A DNA stretch of 64,000 nucleotides from an uncultured Porphyromonas sp. GTDB lineage: Bacteria; Bacteroidota; Bacteroidia; Bacteroidales; Porphyromonadaceae. A program made the position numbers and the translations under genes. Shown here in pieces: positions 42,635 to 52,195 of this stretch; the first letter of the stretch is position 1; each line of letters opens with the position of its first letter. The stretch covers positions 1 through 64,000 of the forward strand of contig NZ_CALIXW010000046.1 in NCBI RefSeq assembly GCF_938046015.1, read 5' to 3'. The notes below the pieces were generated by a model that made no database searches, was not told the origin of the DNA, and worked only from the letters and a program-made list of their open reading frames with translations.

Positions 42635-44881
42635 CTAGCGCTTCTCCTTACGTGACCAACCGAACTGGAGGCCGAAGATGAAGACGACAAGCAGTACCTC
42701 GCCGAGGCCGAGCAGGATATCCCCTGGCATACGCATCCAGCGGATCACCTGCATGAAGTCCTGCTGTAGGAAGTCTGCCGAGCGTGCCGACCAGTAGGCC
42801 TTGGTGATAGACTCGTGCGCCTGGAGGATCCCGATCGGCAGTACGCTGATGGTCACCATCAGGAAGAGCCCGATGTTGATCGACCAGAAGGCCGTGCCGA
42901 TGAGCTTATCGTTCCACTTGTAGTCGGGGTAGAGCCCACGCAGGCAGAAGAGCATCAGCCCGATCCCTAGGATACCATAGACCCCGAAGAGCGCTGCGTG
43001 CCCGTGCACCGCAGTGGTATTGAGCCCCTGCAGGTAGTAGAGCGCGATAGGAGGATTGATGGCGAAGCCGAAGATCCCTGCGCCGAGGAAGTTCCAGAAG
43101 CACATGGCGATGAAGCAGTAGATCGGCCACTTGTAGTCCTCGAGCCACTGGCTAGCCTTGGAGAGGCGGTAGTTGTGGTAGGCCTCCATACCGATGAGCA
43201 CTAGGGGTACGATCTCCAGCGCGCTGAAGGTCGCCCCGAGGGCAAGCACCCCAGTAGGCGTAGCGCTGAAGTAGAGGTGGTGGCAGGTCCCGAGGATCCC
43301 CCCTGAGAGGAAGATGATCGTAGAGAAGAGCACCGAGGTCGTCGCCGACTGGATGCGCAGCAGCCCTAGGCGGCAGAAGAGGAAGGCAGCCACCACCGTA
43401 GCGAAGACCTCGAAGAAGCCTTCTACCCAGAGGTGCACGACCCACCAGCGCCAGTATTCTGCAATGGCCATGTGGGTCTGGCGGCCGTACATCAGCCCTG
43501 CGGCGTAGAAGAAGGCGATCGCCAGCGAGGCAATGATGAAGAGCGTCAGCAGGTGGCGGTTCTCATCCTTACGCTTGAGCGCGGGGATAAGGGCGCGGAT
43601 CATGAGGAAGAGCCAGAGCACGAGGCCGACCAGGAGCAGGATCTGCCAGAGGCGTCCCAGCTCGACGTACTCGTAGCCCTGATGGCCGAGCCAGAAGTTC
43701 TCGATGAGGCCGAGCTTCTGCATGACCCCCATCCACTGACCGATGAGCGAGCCTACGACGACGAAGACGAGGGCGCCGAAGAGGACATTCACGCCGAGGG
43801 CCTGATACTTAGGCTCCGTACCCGATACGGCAGGGGCGATATAGAGCCCTGTAGCGAGCCAGGAGGTCGCGATCCAGAGGATGGCGAGCTGTACGTGCCA
43901 GCTGCGCGAGACAGCCTGAGGGAGGAAGTCCTGGATCGGTAGGCCGAAGAGGGCATCCCCCTCGACGCCGTAGTGGGCTGTGATGGCCCCCAGCGTCATC
44001 TGCACGAGCATCAGTGCGGAGACGATCCAGAAGTACTTGAGACTGGCGCGCATCGAGGCCGTGGGCTTCATCCCGCGTAGGGGATCACTGCTGGGGATGG
44101 GGCCTTCCTCGTCCTCCTTAGACTGCGCGTAGTAGTAGACGAGTATCCCTACGGCGAAGAGTAGGATCAGGACGCTGAAGCCTGACCATAGGTGTAGGGA
44201 GGTCGGGGCGATATTCCCTATGATGGGGTCATGAGGCCAGTTGTTGGTGTAGCTGACGTCATCCCCTGGGCGGTTAGTGACGCAGACCCAGGAGGACCAG
44301 GCGAAGAAGGCGTTCATCTGCTCCATGCGTGCGCTATCCTCGATCGAGTGCTCACGCAGGGCGTAGGCGGTGCGGAGCTTGGCGTACTCGGGGCTTGGGT
44401 CACCGAGGAAGAGCTTAGCGTAGTGCTGCCCGATCTCCTTGGCTACCGCTGCGCGTAGCGGGGTGTAGGTGATGATGCCGGTCTTCGGGTCGTAGGTATT
44501 CCGACGGAGTTCCTCGCGTAGGAGTACCTGGTACTTGGCCTGTTCGGCTTCGGAAAGGGCGCTGTATTCTAGCCCGTCTTGCGCGGCTAGCTTCTCGAGC
44601 ATTAGTTCAGACTCACGGTGTAGGTAGTCCGCATTCCAGTCTGGAGCGATGTAGGCTCCATGTCCCCAGATGCTACCGACGGTCTGGCCGCCGATGGACT
44701 GCCACACGTTTTGCCCGTCCTTGATGTCCTGTCCTTCGTAGAGTACCGTACCGTCTGTCGTCACGACCTTGCTAGGGAAGGGCGGCATGGTGCGGAAGAT
44801 CTCCATCCCGAAGAAGCCTAGGACGCCGAAGGACAGTACGAGGACTGCCGCTAACGCATACCACAGTTTCTTAGGTGTCAT
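42635..44881 (-). CDS. norZ: Quinol-dependent nitric oxide reductase (single-subunit qNor)
   Basis: A 748-aa membrane protein of the heme-copper oxidase superfamily. The N-terminal extension characteristic of qNor has a first helix, then GQNVWQSIGGQTVGSIWGHG, APDWNADYLHRE. The core has about 12 helices with conserved His segments (YWRWWVVHLWVEGFFEVFAT in part, GTCHHLYF, NTTAVHGHAALFG). It reduces NO to N2O with quinol electrons, a defence against host NO or a respiratory step. It stands alone with its own promoter; no NO-sensor gene or clear operator is visible beside it. Confidence 0.93.
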   Translation of the reverse strand: MTPKKLWYALAAVLVLSFGVLGFFGMEIFRTMPPFPSKVVTTDGTVLYEGQDIKDGQNVWQSIGGQTVGSIWGHGAYIAPDWNADYLHRESELMLEKLAAQDGLEYSALSEAEQAKYQVLLREELRRNTYDPKTGIITYTPLRAAVAKEIGQHYAKLFLGDPSPEYAKLRTAYALREHSIEDSARMEQMNAFFAWSSWVCVTNRPGDDVSYTNNWPHDPIIGNIAPTSLHLWSGFSVLILLFAVGILVYYYAQSKEDEEGPIPSSDPLRGMKPTASMRASLKYFWIVSALMLVQMTLGAITAHYGVEGDALFGLPIQDFLPQAVSRSWHVQLAILWIATSWLATGLYIAPAVSGTEPKYQALGVNVLFGALVFVVVGSLIGQWMGVMQKLGLIENFWLGHQGYEYVELGRLWQILLLVGLVLWLFLMIRALIPALKRKDENRHLLTLFIIASLAIAFFYAAGLMYGRQTHMAIAEYWRWWVVHLWVEGFFEVFATVVAAFLFCRLGLLRIQSATTSVLFSTIIFLSGGILGTCHHLYFSATPTGVLALGATFSALEIVPLVLIGMEAYHNYRLSKASQWLEDYKWPIYCFIAMCFWNFLGAGIFGFAINPPIALYYLQGLNTTAVHGHAALFGVYGILGIGLMLFCLRGLYPDYKWNDKLIGTAFWSINIGLFLMVTISVLPIGILQAHESITKAYWSARSADFLQQDFMQVIRWMRMPGDILLGLGEVLLVVFIFGLQFGWSRKEKR

Positions 44882-44949
44882 ATATATAGAGGTATTGGTG
44901 AGAGATGCCTCCTGGCTAGACCCGCTTAGTAAGTCTCAGGAGATAGCTA

Positions 44950-44957
44950 CAAAAATA
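44950..44957 (-). promoter_or_regulatory. -7 box TATTTTTG of norZ
   Basis: On the minus strand, with TTG (44978-44980) at the expected -33 spacing; it lies 69 bp before the ATG. Confidence 0.65.
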
Positions 44958-44997
44958 AAGTAATGCTCGAATTTCTGCAAGTCCTCTCTAGGGTTCG

Positions 44998-47586
44998 CTA
45001 GCGCTGTGGGTTGAGCGCCTTGAGCCTGAGCGGGAGGGTTGGGGGAAGGGGCGTTGCAGCGCCTGCGCGAGGCAAGATGCGGATGCGATACTCGCGCTGT
45101 GGTAGGAGGTCGAGGAAGTTCTCCTCGGGCTGTAGCTCGGGGCTGCTCGTGTCGATATACACGTCGCGCAGCAGGCGGTCGGAGCGCAGCAGCAGCGTGT
45201 AGTGGCTGCCGTCGGCGGCGCGCACGAGCTCGCAGCGCTCGGGCTGGGCGAAGGGCGGCAGCTCCAGCTCCTTGGGTGGGAGGGCGTAGTAGAGCTCTTC
45301 GCAGAGTAGCTCGGAACCCGCGCTGAGGCGGTAGCTGATGCCTTTCTGGCGCTTGGAGGCCTCATCGGGCAGCAGCTCCTCCAGCGGGATGTCCAGCTCG
45401 AGGACGCCGCTGCGGCCCGTGAGCGTCAGCTCCCGCGACCAAGGACGGCCCGTCTCCCCGCGTCCGTCGAAGGCAAAGCGCTCGGCCTCAAGGCGTACGC
45501 GGTGCTCGCCCTCGGGCTGCTCGTCCCACACGATGGAGAGGCGGCGCCCGTCGCGGCTGGGGAGGATCGTGTAGGGGGCGAAGGCGCGGGCCGCCTGATA
45601 CTGCAGCCCCTTCCACGCACCCCAGTAGTCGATGCCCGACCAAGAGATCGCGGGCCAAGCATCATTGAGCTGCCAGTAGAGGCTGCCCATACAGCGCGGG
45701 GCGGCGGCGCGCTGTGCCTTGATGCCGAGGGCGATGCCGCGCCCCTGCATCACCTGCGAGGCGTAGACGAAGTCCTCGAAATCCCGCGGCTCGGGGTACT
45801 CCTGGCGGATGTAGTGGAGGATGACGTCGTTGCCGATGCTGCTCTTCTGATGGCTGCGCATCACGGGGCTCTCGAGGTCGTAGTCCTCCTCTCGGGCGAA
45901 GCGGCGGATACTGGAGGGCATGGGGAAGGACTGTACGCCGAATTCACTCATGAAGCGCGGCATCCGCTCCCGCAGGATCTCGAAGGGTTCGCGGCCGTAC
46001 CACACGCCCCAGTAGTGACTCTCGCCGAGGCCGAGGCTTGCGGGGCGTCCCCAGTTCGCCGTGTCGGGGCTGCTCTCGATGTAGGGGCGTAGGGGATCGT
46101 GCTCGCTGAGGAGCTCGGGGATGAGCTGACGGAAGAGGCGGGCGTAGTCGCGCTCGAAGCGCTCGAAGGTCTCCTTGGGATACTTGCGCTGCCAGCCCCA
46201 GTACTTCAGCGCCTCGGCGATCTCATTGTTGCCGCACCAGGTGGCTACGGAGGGGTGCTGTCTGAGGCGCTGTACATTCTGCACGACCTCCTGCCGCACC
46301 TCCTCGAGGAAGGTGCTGTCGGCGGGGTAAGGGGTGCAGGCAAACATGAAGTCCTGCCAGATGAGGATGCCGTAGCGGTCGGCCAGCTCGTAGAAGCGGT
46401 CGCTCTCGTAGACGCCGCCGCCCCAGACGCGCAGCATGTTGAAGTGGCTGCGATGCATGTCCTCGAAGAGCTGCACCAGCTGCGCGTCGCTCCGTGTGGG
46501 CAGCATCAGCGTCCCGGGGATGTAGTTGGCTCCCTTGGCGAAGAAGGGGACGCCATTGACGACGAAGGTGAAGCTACGCCCGAGGCTGTCGGCCTCGCGC
46601 CTTAGCTCCAGCGTGCGCAGCCCGACGCGGGTCGTGTAGCTGTCCAGCGGCTGACGCTCGCCGCGGCGACGTAGCTCGAGGCGCATCGTGTAGCGTGCTT
46701 GCTCCCCCATACCGCGCGGCCACCAGAGCTGGGGATCGGGGAGGCTGTGGGCGAAGGGCTGCCCCACCTGGGGGAGGAAGTCCGCGACGCGTCCTTCCCG
46801 ACGGTAGACTTTGCGCCCCTGAGGATCGAGGAGCGTGTAGCTCAGACGCGTGTCCGCAGGCGCGGCGATGTCCTCGGGACGCAGGCGCAGCTGGAGCTCG
46901 CGCCCCTTCGCCTCGGGGTGATAGCTCAGGTAGGGACGCCCTGCGAAGTGCTCCTTAGCCCCGAGGCGGAGCTGCACCGCCCGCCAAGGGCCGAGCGTCA
47001 GCAGGCGCTCGCCCCAGTCCCAGCCGTAGTGGTAGGGAGCCTTGCGGGTGAAGACGCTGAGGTGGATGGGTGCGTGGTCATTGTCCGCAGGGTAATTGAT
47101 GCCCGAGGCCTCATAGCGCGGCAGGGAGGCTCGGGTGGGGGAGGCAAAGCGCAGCTCCAGCACGTTGTCCCGTCTCAGGAGCCCCTTGACCTCCAGTTCA
47201 TGCTCGAGGTACATGTTGCTGCTCGTGAGGATGCGCTGGCCGTTGAGCCAGACCTCGGCGAAGGTGTCCAGCCCGCCGAAGTAGAGGCGCAGCGAGGGCT
47301 GGGCGAGCTGGCGGGCGGAGAGGGTGAAGCGCAGGCGGTAGGTCCAGTCCAGTTCGCTGACCCACTGCACGCTATCCTCGTTCGTCCTGTAGCCTGGGTC
47401 GGGGAGTAGGCCCTGACGGATGAGGTCCTGCTGGACGACGCCTGGGACGGTGGCGGGGATCCAGCGCTGGAGCTTGGAGTGATAGAGCTGCCAGCCCGTG
47501 TGGAGGTCGAGGGTGTCGCGGGCTGCGGCGTCGCTGCAAGGGCTACACATAAGGCATAGGAGGAGGCAAAGGATGAGTCGGTACAT
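44998..47586 (-). CDS. GH2 family beta-mannosidase
   Basis: The start at 47586 is chosen because it begins a signal sequence (MYRLILCLLLCLMCSPCS) and a promoter box lies just upstream at 47619-47626, close to the longer start at 47631. It is 862 aa. A sugar-binding jelly roll (LHTGWQLYHSKLQRWIPATV, NGQRILTSSNMYLEHELEV, both given in part) is followed by an immunoglobulin-like domain and a TIM barrel. The acid/base Glu lies in WCGNNEIAEAL and the nucleophile Glu in FMSEFGVQSFP. The FRVWGGGVYE-type segment LRVWGGGVYESD marks the mannosidase branch. It probably trims mannose from host or dietary glycans in the periplasm; the Cys-rich signal may be a lipobox. Confidence 0.88.
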   Translation of the reverse strand: MYRLILCLLLCLMCSPCSDAAARDTLDLHTGWQLYHSKLQRWIPATVPGVVQQDLIRQGLLPDPGYRTNEDSVQWVSELDWTYRLRFTLSARQLAQPSLRLYFGGLDTFAEVWLNGQRILTSSNMYLEHELEVKGLLRRDNVLELRFASPTRASLPRYEASGINYPADNDHAPIHLSVFTRKAPYHYGWDWGERLLTLGPWRAVQLRLGAKEHFAGRPYLSYHPEAKGRELQLRLRPEDIAAPADTRLSYTLLDPQGRKVYRREGRVADFLPQVGQPFAHSLPDPQLWWPRGMGEQARYTMRLELRRRGERQPLDSYTTRVGLRTLELRREADSLGRSFTFVVNGVPFFAKGANYIPGTLMLPTRSDAQLVQLFEDMHRSHFNMLRVWGGGVYESDRFYELADRYGILIWQDFMFACTPYPADSTFLEEVRQEVVQNVQRLRQHPSVATWCGNNEIAEALKYWGWQRKYPKETFERFERDYARLFRQLIPELLSEHDPLRPYIESSPDTANWGRPASLGLGESHYWGVWYGREPFEILRERMPRFMSEFGVQSFPMPSSIRRFAREEDYDLESPVMRSHQKSSIGNDVILHYIRQEYPEPRDFEDFVYASQVMQGRGIALGIKAQRAAAPRCMGSLYWQLNDAWPAISWSGIDYWGAWKGLQYQAARAFAPYTILPSRDGRRLSIVWDEQPEGEHRVRLEAERFAFDGRGETGRPWSRELTLTGRSGVLELDIPLEELLPDEASKRQKGISYRLSAGSELLCEELYYALPPKELELPPFAQPERCELVRAADGSHYTLLLRSDRLLRDVYIDTSSPELQPEENFLDLLPQREYRIRILPRAGAATPLPPTLPLRLKALNPQR

Positions 47587-47618
47587 AGTGCGGGAGCAGG
47601 CTGCTGAAGCCCACTGCA

Positions 47619-47626
47619 CAAAGGTA
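47619..47626 (-). promoter_or_regulatory. -7 box TACCTTTG of the beta-mannosidase gene
   Basis: A perfect -7 box on the minus strand, 33 bp before the ATG at 47586. It supports that start. Confidence 0.7.
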
Positions 47627-47672
47627 AGCAAAGCCCCTCAGAGCGCTCACGGACTGCTGTCCCCGAGCCCGC

Positions 47673-47980
47673 ATAATACCCTCAGCGAGCGAACTGACTG
47701 ATGCGGGCAAGAAAAGTAATATAAGAATCGGGGAAAAATAATATAACTTTCCGCGGAATATTATATAACAATCCGCGGAAAGTTATATAATATTTTTCGA
47801 AAAGTTATATAATATTTCGAGGGAAGTTATATAATAATCTGGGAGAAGTAATATAAGAATACGCCGAAAGTAATATAAGAACGGCTGCGAACTTATATTA
47901 CTTTCTCCGTGAACTGCCTTATGCGCGCTCGGGAAAGGCCTGATGTGCGCTCGGCAAAGGGCTGATATGCACGCGGGGAG
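47673..47980. repeat. 22-bp-period intergenic array, family 3 (AT-rich TTATATAA core), about 14 units
   Basis: The core T(A/T)ATATAA recurs at 47717, 47739, 47761, 47783, 47805, 47827, 47849, 47871 and (as TTATATTA) 47893: nine in a row, each exactly 22 bp apart. Flanking GC-rich units keep the same phase, for example ATGCGGGC at 47701, ATGCGCGCTCGGG at 47921, ATGTGCGCTCGGC at 47943 and ATATGCACGCGG at 47965. The AT-rich centre contrasts sharply with the GC-rich surroundings. No gene lies within. Confidence 0.95.
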
Positions 47981-48010
47981 GGCCTTAGGGTAGCGCAACG
48001 AGAGGAATAG

Positions 48011-48054
48011 ACAGCGCGCCCCCAGAGCTGCGGTGAGCTCTGGGGGCGCGCTGT
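48011..48054 (-). terminator. 19-bp perfect hairpin after the glnS-dedA-flavoprotein operon
   Basis: ACAGCGCGCCCCCAGAGCT pairs exactly with 48036-48054 around a 6-nt loop. It lies about 120 bp beyond the last stop codon of the minus-strand operon. No long T run. Confidence 0.65.
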
Positions 48055-48171
48055 GTGGCTTCGGTGGGTATGGGAGCGGAGGGAGGCCTTGGGCGGTACT
48101 CGCCTCTGCGGGGTGGGGCGGGTGCCTTTGCCTACAAGGGAGCGAGGACTCGCCGAAGGAGGTGGGCGGAC

Positions 48172-49749
48172 TTAGCCCTCGCCCCTCAGCCAGGCGGCCA
48201 GTGCCGTGGCGGCGTTCTCCCCGTCAATGGCTGCCGAGACGATCCCACCTGCGTAGCCCGCGCCTTCGCCTGCAGGGTAGAGCCCCTCGTAGGTGAGGTG
48301 GCGGTAGTCCTTGTCGCGGGGGATGCGCACGGGCGAGGAGGTGCGGCTCTCGAGGGCGATCAGTTGGGCTTCCTCGGTGAGGAAGCCACGCGTCGAGCGG
48401 TCGAAGGCGCGGAAGCCCTCCTTGAGGCGCTCGGTGAGGAAGCTCGGCATCCAGTCGCTGAGCTGGCTACTGGTCAGTCCCATCGAGTAGGAGCTCGAGG
48501 GCAGGCTCGTGGACAGACGCCCGCGCATGAAGTCCGTCATACGCTGCGCAGGAGCGCGCAGGCTCTGCTGGGCGGCGGCATAGCAGCGACGCTCCAGCTC
48601 TTCGCACCACTCCATCAGCGCCAGCGGGCTCTCGAGCTGCTCGACCGCGATGCCCGTGGCAGGGATGTCGGCGGGGTGAAGCTCGACGACCATACCGGAG
48701 TTGGCCCAGCGGGAGCCGCGGTTGGCGGGCGACATCCCATTGACGACAGTCTCACCCGGGGCCGTGGAGGCTGGGACGACGAAGCCGCCTGGGCACATGC
48801 AGAAGCTGTAGACGCCGCGCCCCGAGGCCTGCGCCTTGTAGACGTATTCGGCCGCGGGCAGCCACTTGCCACGTCCCTCGGGGCTGTGATAGCGGATCTG
48901 GTCGATGAGCTGCTGCGGGTGCTCGAGGCGTACGCCCACGGCGATGGGCTTGGCCTCGACGAAGATATCCGCGGCGTGTAGGTAGCGGTAGACATCGCGC
49001 GCCGAGTGCCCTGTGGCCAGCACGACGGGCCCCTCGAAGCTCCGTCCGTCGGCACTCACCGCACCGCGCACCCGTCCGCGCTCTAGGATGAGCTCGTCCA
49101 TGCGGCAGCCGAAGTGTACCTCACCGCCCGAGGCGATGATCTGCTCGCGCATGCGGCGGATGATGATGGGGAGCTTGTCCGTACCGATATGTGGGTGGGC
49201 ATCGACAAGGATCTTGGGGTCGGCACCGAAGCGGCAGAAGATGCGCAGCGTCTTCTCGACGCTCCCGCGCTTCTTGCTGCGGGTGTAGAGCTTACCGTCG
49301 GAGAAGGCGCCCGCCCCGCCTTCGCCGTAGCTGTAGTTGGACTCTGGGTCGACGATCCCCGTACGCTCTAGCTGAACGATGTCGCGGCGGCGCTGCATCA
49401 CGTCCTGCCCGCGCTCCAGCACGATGGGCCTTAGCCCGAGCTCGATGAGGCGCAGGGCGGCGAAGAGCCCACAGGGACCCGCCCCGACCACCACCACCGA
49501 GGGCGCGGCCGAGACATCGGGGTAGACGAGGTCGCTGAAGTCATCCACTGCGGGCTGCTCGCCCTCGAGGTAGACCTCTACGCTCAGCCCTACGCGGATG
49601 CGGCGCTGGCGGGCGTCGATATTGCGGCGGCGGATCTGCACGCTCGTGATGGCCTCGGGGGTGAGGCGCAGCTCACGGGCGACGGCGCTGCGGATGGACG
49701 CGTCGGAGGCAGCCTCCTCGGGGGAGAGGTTGAGCTGGAGGGTCGTCAC
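48172..49749 (-). CDS. FAD-dependent dehydrogenase of the COG2509 type
   Basis: A 525-aa flavoprotein. The first 80 residues are a small alpha/beta domain. The FAD-binding VVVGAGPCGLFAAL with VLERG follows, then YGEGGAGAFSDGKLYTR, VVLATGHSARDVY and a C-terminal GEGAGYAGGIVSAAIDG. The start is GTG and shares one base with the dedA stop, so translation is coupled. The physiological substrate of this family is unknown. It is the last gene of the minus-strand glnS operon. Confidence 0.85.
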   Translation of the reverse strand: MTTLQLNLSPEEAASDASIRSAVARELRLTPEAITSVQIRRRNIDARQRRIRVGLSVEVYLEGEQPAVDDFSDLVYPDVSAAPSVVVVGAGPCGLFAALRLIELGLRPIVLERGQDVMQRRRDIVQLERTGIVDPESNYSYGEGGAGAFSDGKLYTRSKKRGSVEKTLRIFCRFGADPKILVDAHPHIGTDKLPIIIRRMREQIIASGGEVHFGCRMDELILERGRVRGAVSADGRSFEGPVVLATGHSARDVYRYLHAADIFVEAKPIAVGVRLEHPQQLIDQIRYHSPEGRGKWLPAAEYVYKAQASGRGVYSFCMCPGGFVVPASTAPGETVVNGMSPANRGSRWANSGMVVELHPADIPATGIAVEQLESPLALMEWCEELERRCYAAAQQSLRAPAQRMTDFMRGRLSTSLPSSSYSMGLTSSQLSDWMPSFLTERLKEGFRAFDRSTRGFLTEEAQLIALESRTSSPVRIPRDKDYRHLTYEGLYPAGEGAGYAGGIVSAAIDGENAATALAAWLRGEG

Positions 49750-50378
49750 TACTTCTTGCGGTGCTTGAGGAGGTAGTAGGCGAGGCCGCCGACGATGAGG
49801 ACGCCAGCGATCACGAGACCGATCGTGGAGCTGTAGCTCTGGATGGTCTCAGCGAAGCGCTCGGGCGGTACGGTACGGCCGATGACCCAGCCGAGGACGG
49901 CCAGGACGATGTTCCACGCCCCTGCCCCCAGCGTCGTGTAGAGGAGGAAGCGGCCGAGCGGCATGCCTGCCAGCCCCGCGGGGATGGAGATCAGCTGACG
50001 TACGGCGGGGATGAGACGGCCGATGAGGGTCGAGGTAGCGCCGTTGCGATTGAAGTACTGCTCGGCCTGCTCGACCTTCTCAGGGCTCAGGAGACAGAGG
50101 CGTCCGAGGCGGCTCCCAGCGAAGCGATAGACCACGGGGCGACCGAGGTAGCGCGCTAGATAGTAGTTCACGACCCCCCCGATATTGGACCCTAGGGTCG
50201 CGAAGAGGACGACGAGGATGATGTTCAGCTCCCCGTTGGCTGCGCGGTAGGCAGCAGGGGGGACGACCACCTCACTCGGGAAGGGAATGAAGGAGGACTC
50301 GACAGCCATGAGCACCGTGACCCAGAAGTAGTCGAGGTGCTGCAGGATGTCCTGGAGGAAACTGAGGTGCTCTACCAT
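49749..50378 (-). CDS. DedA family membrane protein
   Basis: A 209-aa protein with about five membrane segments and the DedA marks ESSFIPFPSEVVVPPA, GSNIGGVVNYYLARYLGR, and GRLIPAVRQLISIPAGLAGM (quoted in full length of 20). The family includes undecaprenyl-phosphate and other polyprenyl lipid flippases, which fits the cell envelope. It lies 10 bp after glnS and overlaps the flavoprotein gene by one base. Confidence 0.92.
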   Translation of the reverse strand: MVEHLSFLQDILQHLDYFWVTVLMAVESSFIPFPSEVVVPPAAYRAANGELNIILVVLFATLGSNIGGVVNYYLARYLGRPVVYRFAGSRLGRLCLLSPEKVEQAEQYFNRNGATSTLIGRLIPAVRQLISIPAGLAGMPLGRFLLYTTLGAGAWNIVLAVLGWVIGRTVPPERFAETIQSYSSTIGLVIAGVLIVGGLAYYLLKHRKK

Positions 50379-50387
50379 AGCTGAGGC

Positions 50388-52106
50388 TTACTTGCTGACC
50401 TTCTTCCACGTGTCCTTGAGCGAGACCGTGCGGTTGAAGACGAGGTGATCGGGACGGCTGTCGGGGTCGAGGCAGAAGTAGCCTACGCGCTGGAACTGGT
50501 AGTACTCCCCGAGCTTAGCCTGGGCGAGGAAGGGCTCGATACGAGCGCCCTGGACGACGGTCAGGGATGCGGGGTTGAGCAGCTCGGCCAGCTCCTTGTC
50601 CTTGACCTCACTGGGGTTCTCGTCCGTGAAGAGCCGGTCGTAGAGGCGTACCTCGGCCTCCACGCTGTCGGCAGCAGAGACCCAGTGGATGGTGCCCTTG
50701 ACCTTGCGGCCCGCCTCGGGACGGCCGCTGAGCGTCTCGGGATCGTAGGTGGCGTAGACCTCGGTGATGTTACCCGCTGCGTCCTTAGCACAGCCCGTGC
50801 AGCGGACGATGTAGGCACTCTTGAGGCGCACCTCCTGCCCGGGGGTCATGCGGAAGTACTTCTTCGGCGCATCCTCCATGAAGTCCTCGCGCTCGATGTA
50901 GAGCTCGCGGGCGAAGCGGATGCTGTGGCTGTCGCTCTCGGGATCCTCGGGGTTGTTGAGGAAGGGCATATCCTCGGTCTGTCCCTCGGGGTAATTGGTG
51001 ATGATGAGCTTGACGGGGTCGAGGACGGCCGAGCCACGCAGGGCGTGCTTGTTTAGGTCCTCGCGTACGGCGTGCTCCAGCAGCGCCATGTCGATGATAC
51101 CGTCGTACTTGGTGTAGCCGATCTTATCGACGAAGCTGCGGATGGACTCGGGCGTATAGCCGCGGCGGCGTAGGCCGCAGATGGTCGGCATACGGGGGTC
51201 GTCCCAGCCTGCCACGAGGCCGTCCTTGACGAGCTGCAGCAGCTTGCGCTTGCTCATCATGGTGTAGGTGAGGTTCAGGCGGTTGAACTCGTACTGGTGG
51301 GGTGCGTAGTCGTCGGGCTGACCCTCTACCTGCTTGAGCAGCTCGATGAAGTAGTCATAGAGTGGACGGTGTACCTCGAACTCCAGCGTACAGATCGAGT
51401 GCGTGACGCCCTCGAAGTAGTCGCTCTGCCCGTGGGCAAAGTCGTACATCGGGTACACATTCCACTGGGTGCCCGTACGGTGGTGGGGCACCTTGATGAT
51501 GCGGTAGATGATGGGGTCGCGGAAGTGCATGTTGGGCGCGGCCATATCAATCTTGGCACGCAGGATCATCGCCCCCTCGGGGAACTCCCCAGCGTTCATG
51601 CGGCGGAAGAGGTCGAGGCTCTCCTGGGCGGGGCGGTCGCGGTAGGGGCTAGCGACCCCAGGGGTCGTAGGTGTGCCCTTCTGCTGGGCGATCTCCTCGG
51701 CCGTCTGCTCATCGACGTAGGCGTGGCCCGCTAGGATCAGCTCCTCGGCGAAGCGATACAGGCGCTCGAAGTAGTCCGAGGCGTAGTACTCAGCGCCCCA
51801 CTGGAAGCCCAGCCACTGGATGTCCTCGCGGATAGCGTCGACGTACTCCACATCCTCCTTGGTGGGGTTGGTGTCGTCGAAGCGGAGGTTGCACACGCCG
51901 CCATAGCGCTGGGCGATGCCGAAGTCCATGCAGATGGCCTTCGCGTGGCCGATGTGCAGGTAGCCGTTAGGCTCGGGTGGGAAGCGGGTCTGCAGGCGTC
52001 CGCCGTTCTTGCCTGCCGCTAGGTCGCTAGCGACGATCTGCTCGATGAAGTTGAGGCTCTTCTTTGCTTCGCCCTCGCCAGAGAGGGGGGTGAGTTCTTC
52101 AGCCAT
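50388..52106 (-). CDS. glnS: Glutaminyl-tRNA synthetase
   Basis: A 572-aa class I synthetase with PPEPNGYLHIGHAKAI (HIGH motif), RFDDTNPTKE, LRRRGYTPESIR, the MSKRKL loop (TMMSKRKLLQLV) and a C-terminal anticodon-binding beta-barrel. It charges tRNA-Gln directly. First gene of the minus-strand operon. Confidence 0.96.
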   Translation of the reverse strand: MAEELTPLSGEGEAKKSLNFIEQIVASDLAAGKNGGRLQTRFPPEPNGYLHIGHAKAICMDFGIAQRYGGVCNLRFDDTNPTKEDVEYVDAIREDIQWLGFQWGAEYYASDYFERLYRFAEELILAGHAYVDEQTAEEIAQQKGTPTTPGVASPYRDRPAQESLDLFRRMNAGEFPEGAMILRAKIDMAAPNMHFRDPIIYRIIKVPHHRTGTQWNVYPMYDFAHGQSDYFEGVTHSICTLEFEVHRPLYDYFIELLKQVEGQPDDYAPHQYEFNRLNLTYTMMSKRKLLQLVKDGLVAGWDDPRMPTICGLRRRGYTPESIRSFVDKIGYTKYDGIIDMALLEHAVREDLNKHALRGSAVLDPVKLIITNYPEGQTEDMPFLNNPEDPESDSHSIRFARELYIEREDFMEDAPKKYFRMTPGQEVRLKSAYIVRCTGCAKDAAGNITEVYATYDPETLSGRPEAGRKVKGTIHWVSAADSVEAEVRLYDRLFTDENPSEVKDKELAELLNPASLTVVQGARIEPFLAQAKLGEYYQFQRVGYFCLDPDSRPDHLVFNRTVSLKDTWKKVSK

Positions 52107-52187
52107 GATGCTCGTTTGCGCTTATGATACTTGTCGTTGTTGAGTTCCTTGTGATCTGAGGCCTAGCTAGGAGGCCTCTATGAGGAA

Positions 52188-52195
52188 CAAAAATA
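52188..52195 (-). promoter_or_regulatory. -7 box TATTTTTG of the glnS operon
   Basis: Minus-strand match to TAnnTTTG about 82 bp before the glnS ATG. Confidence 0.6.
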
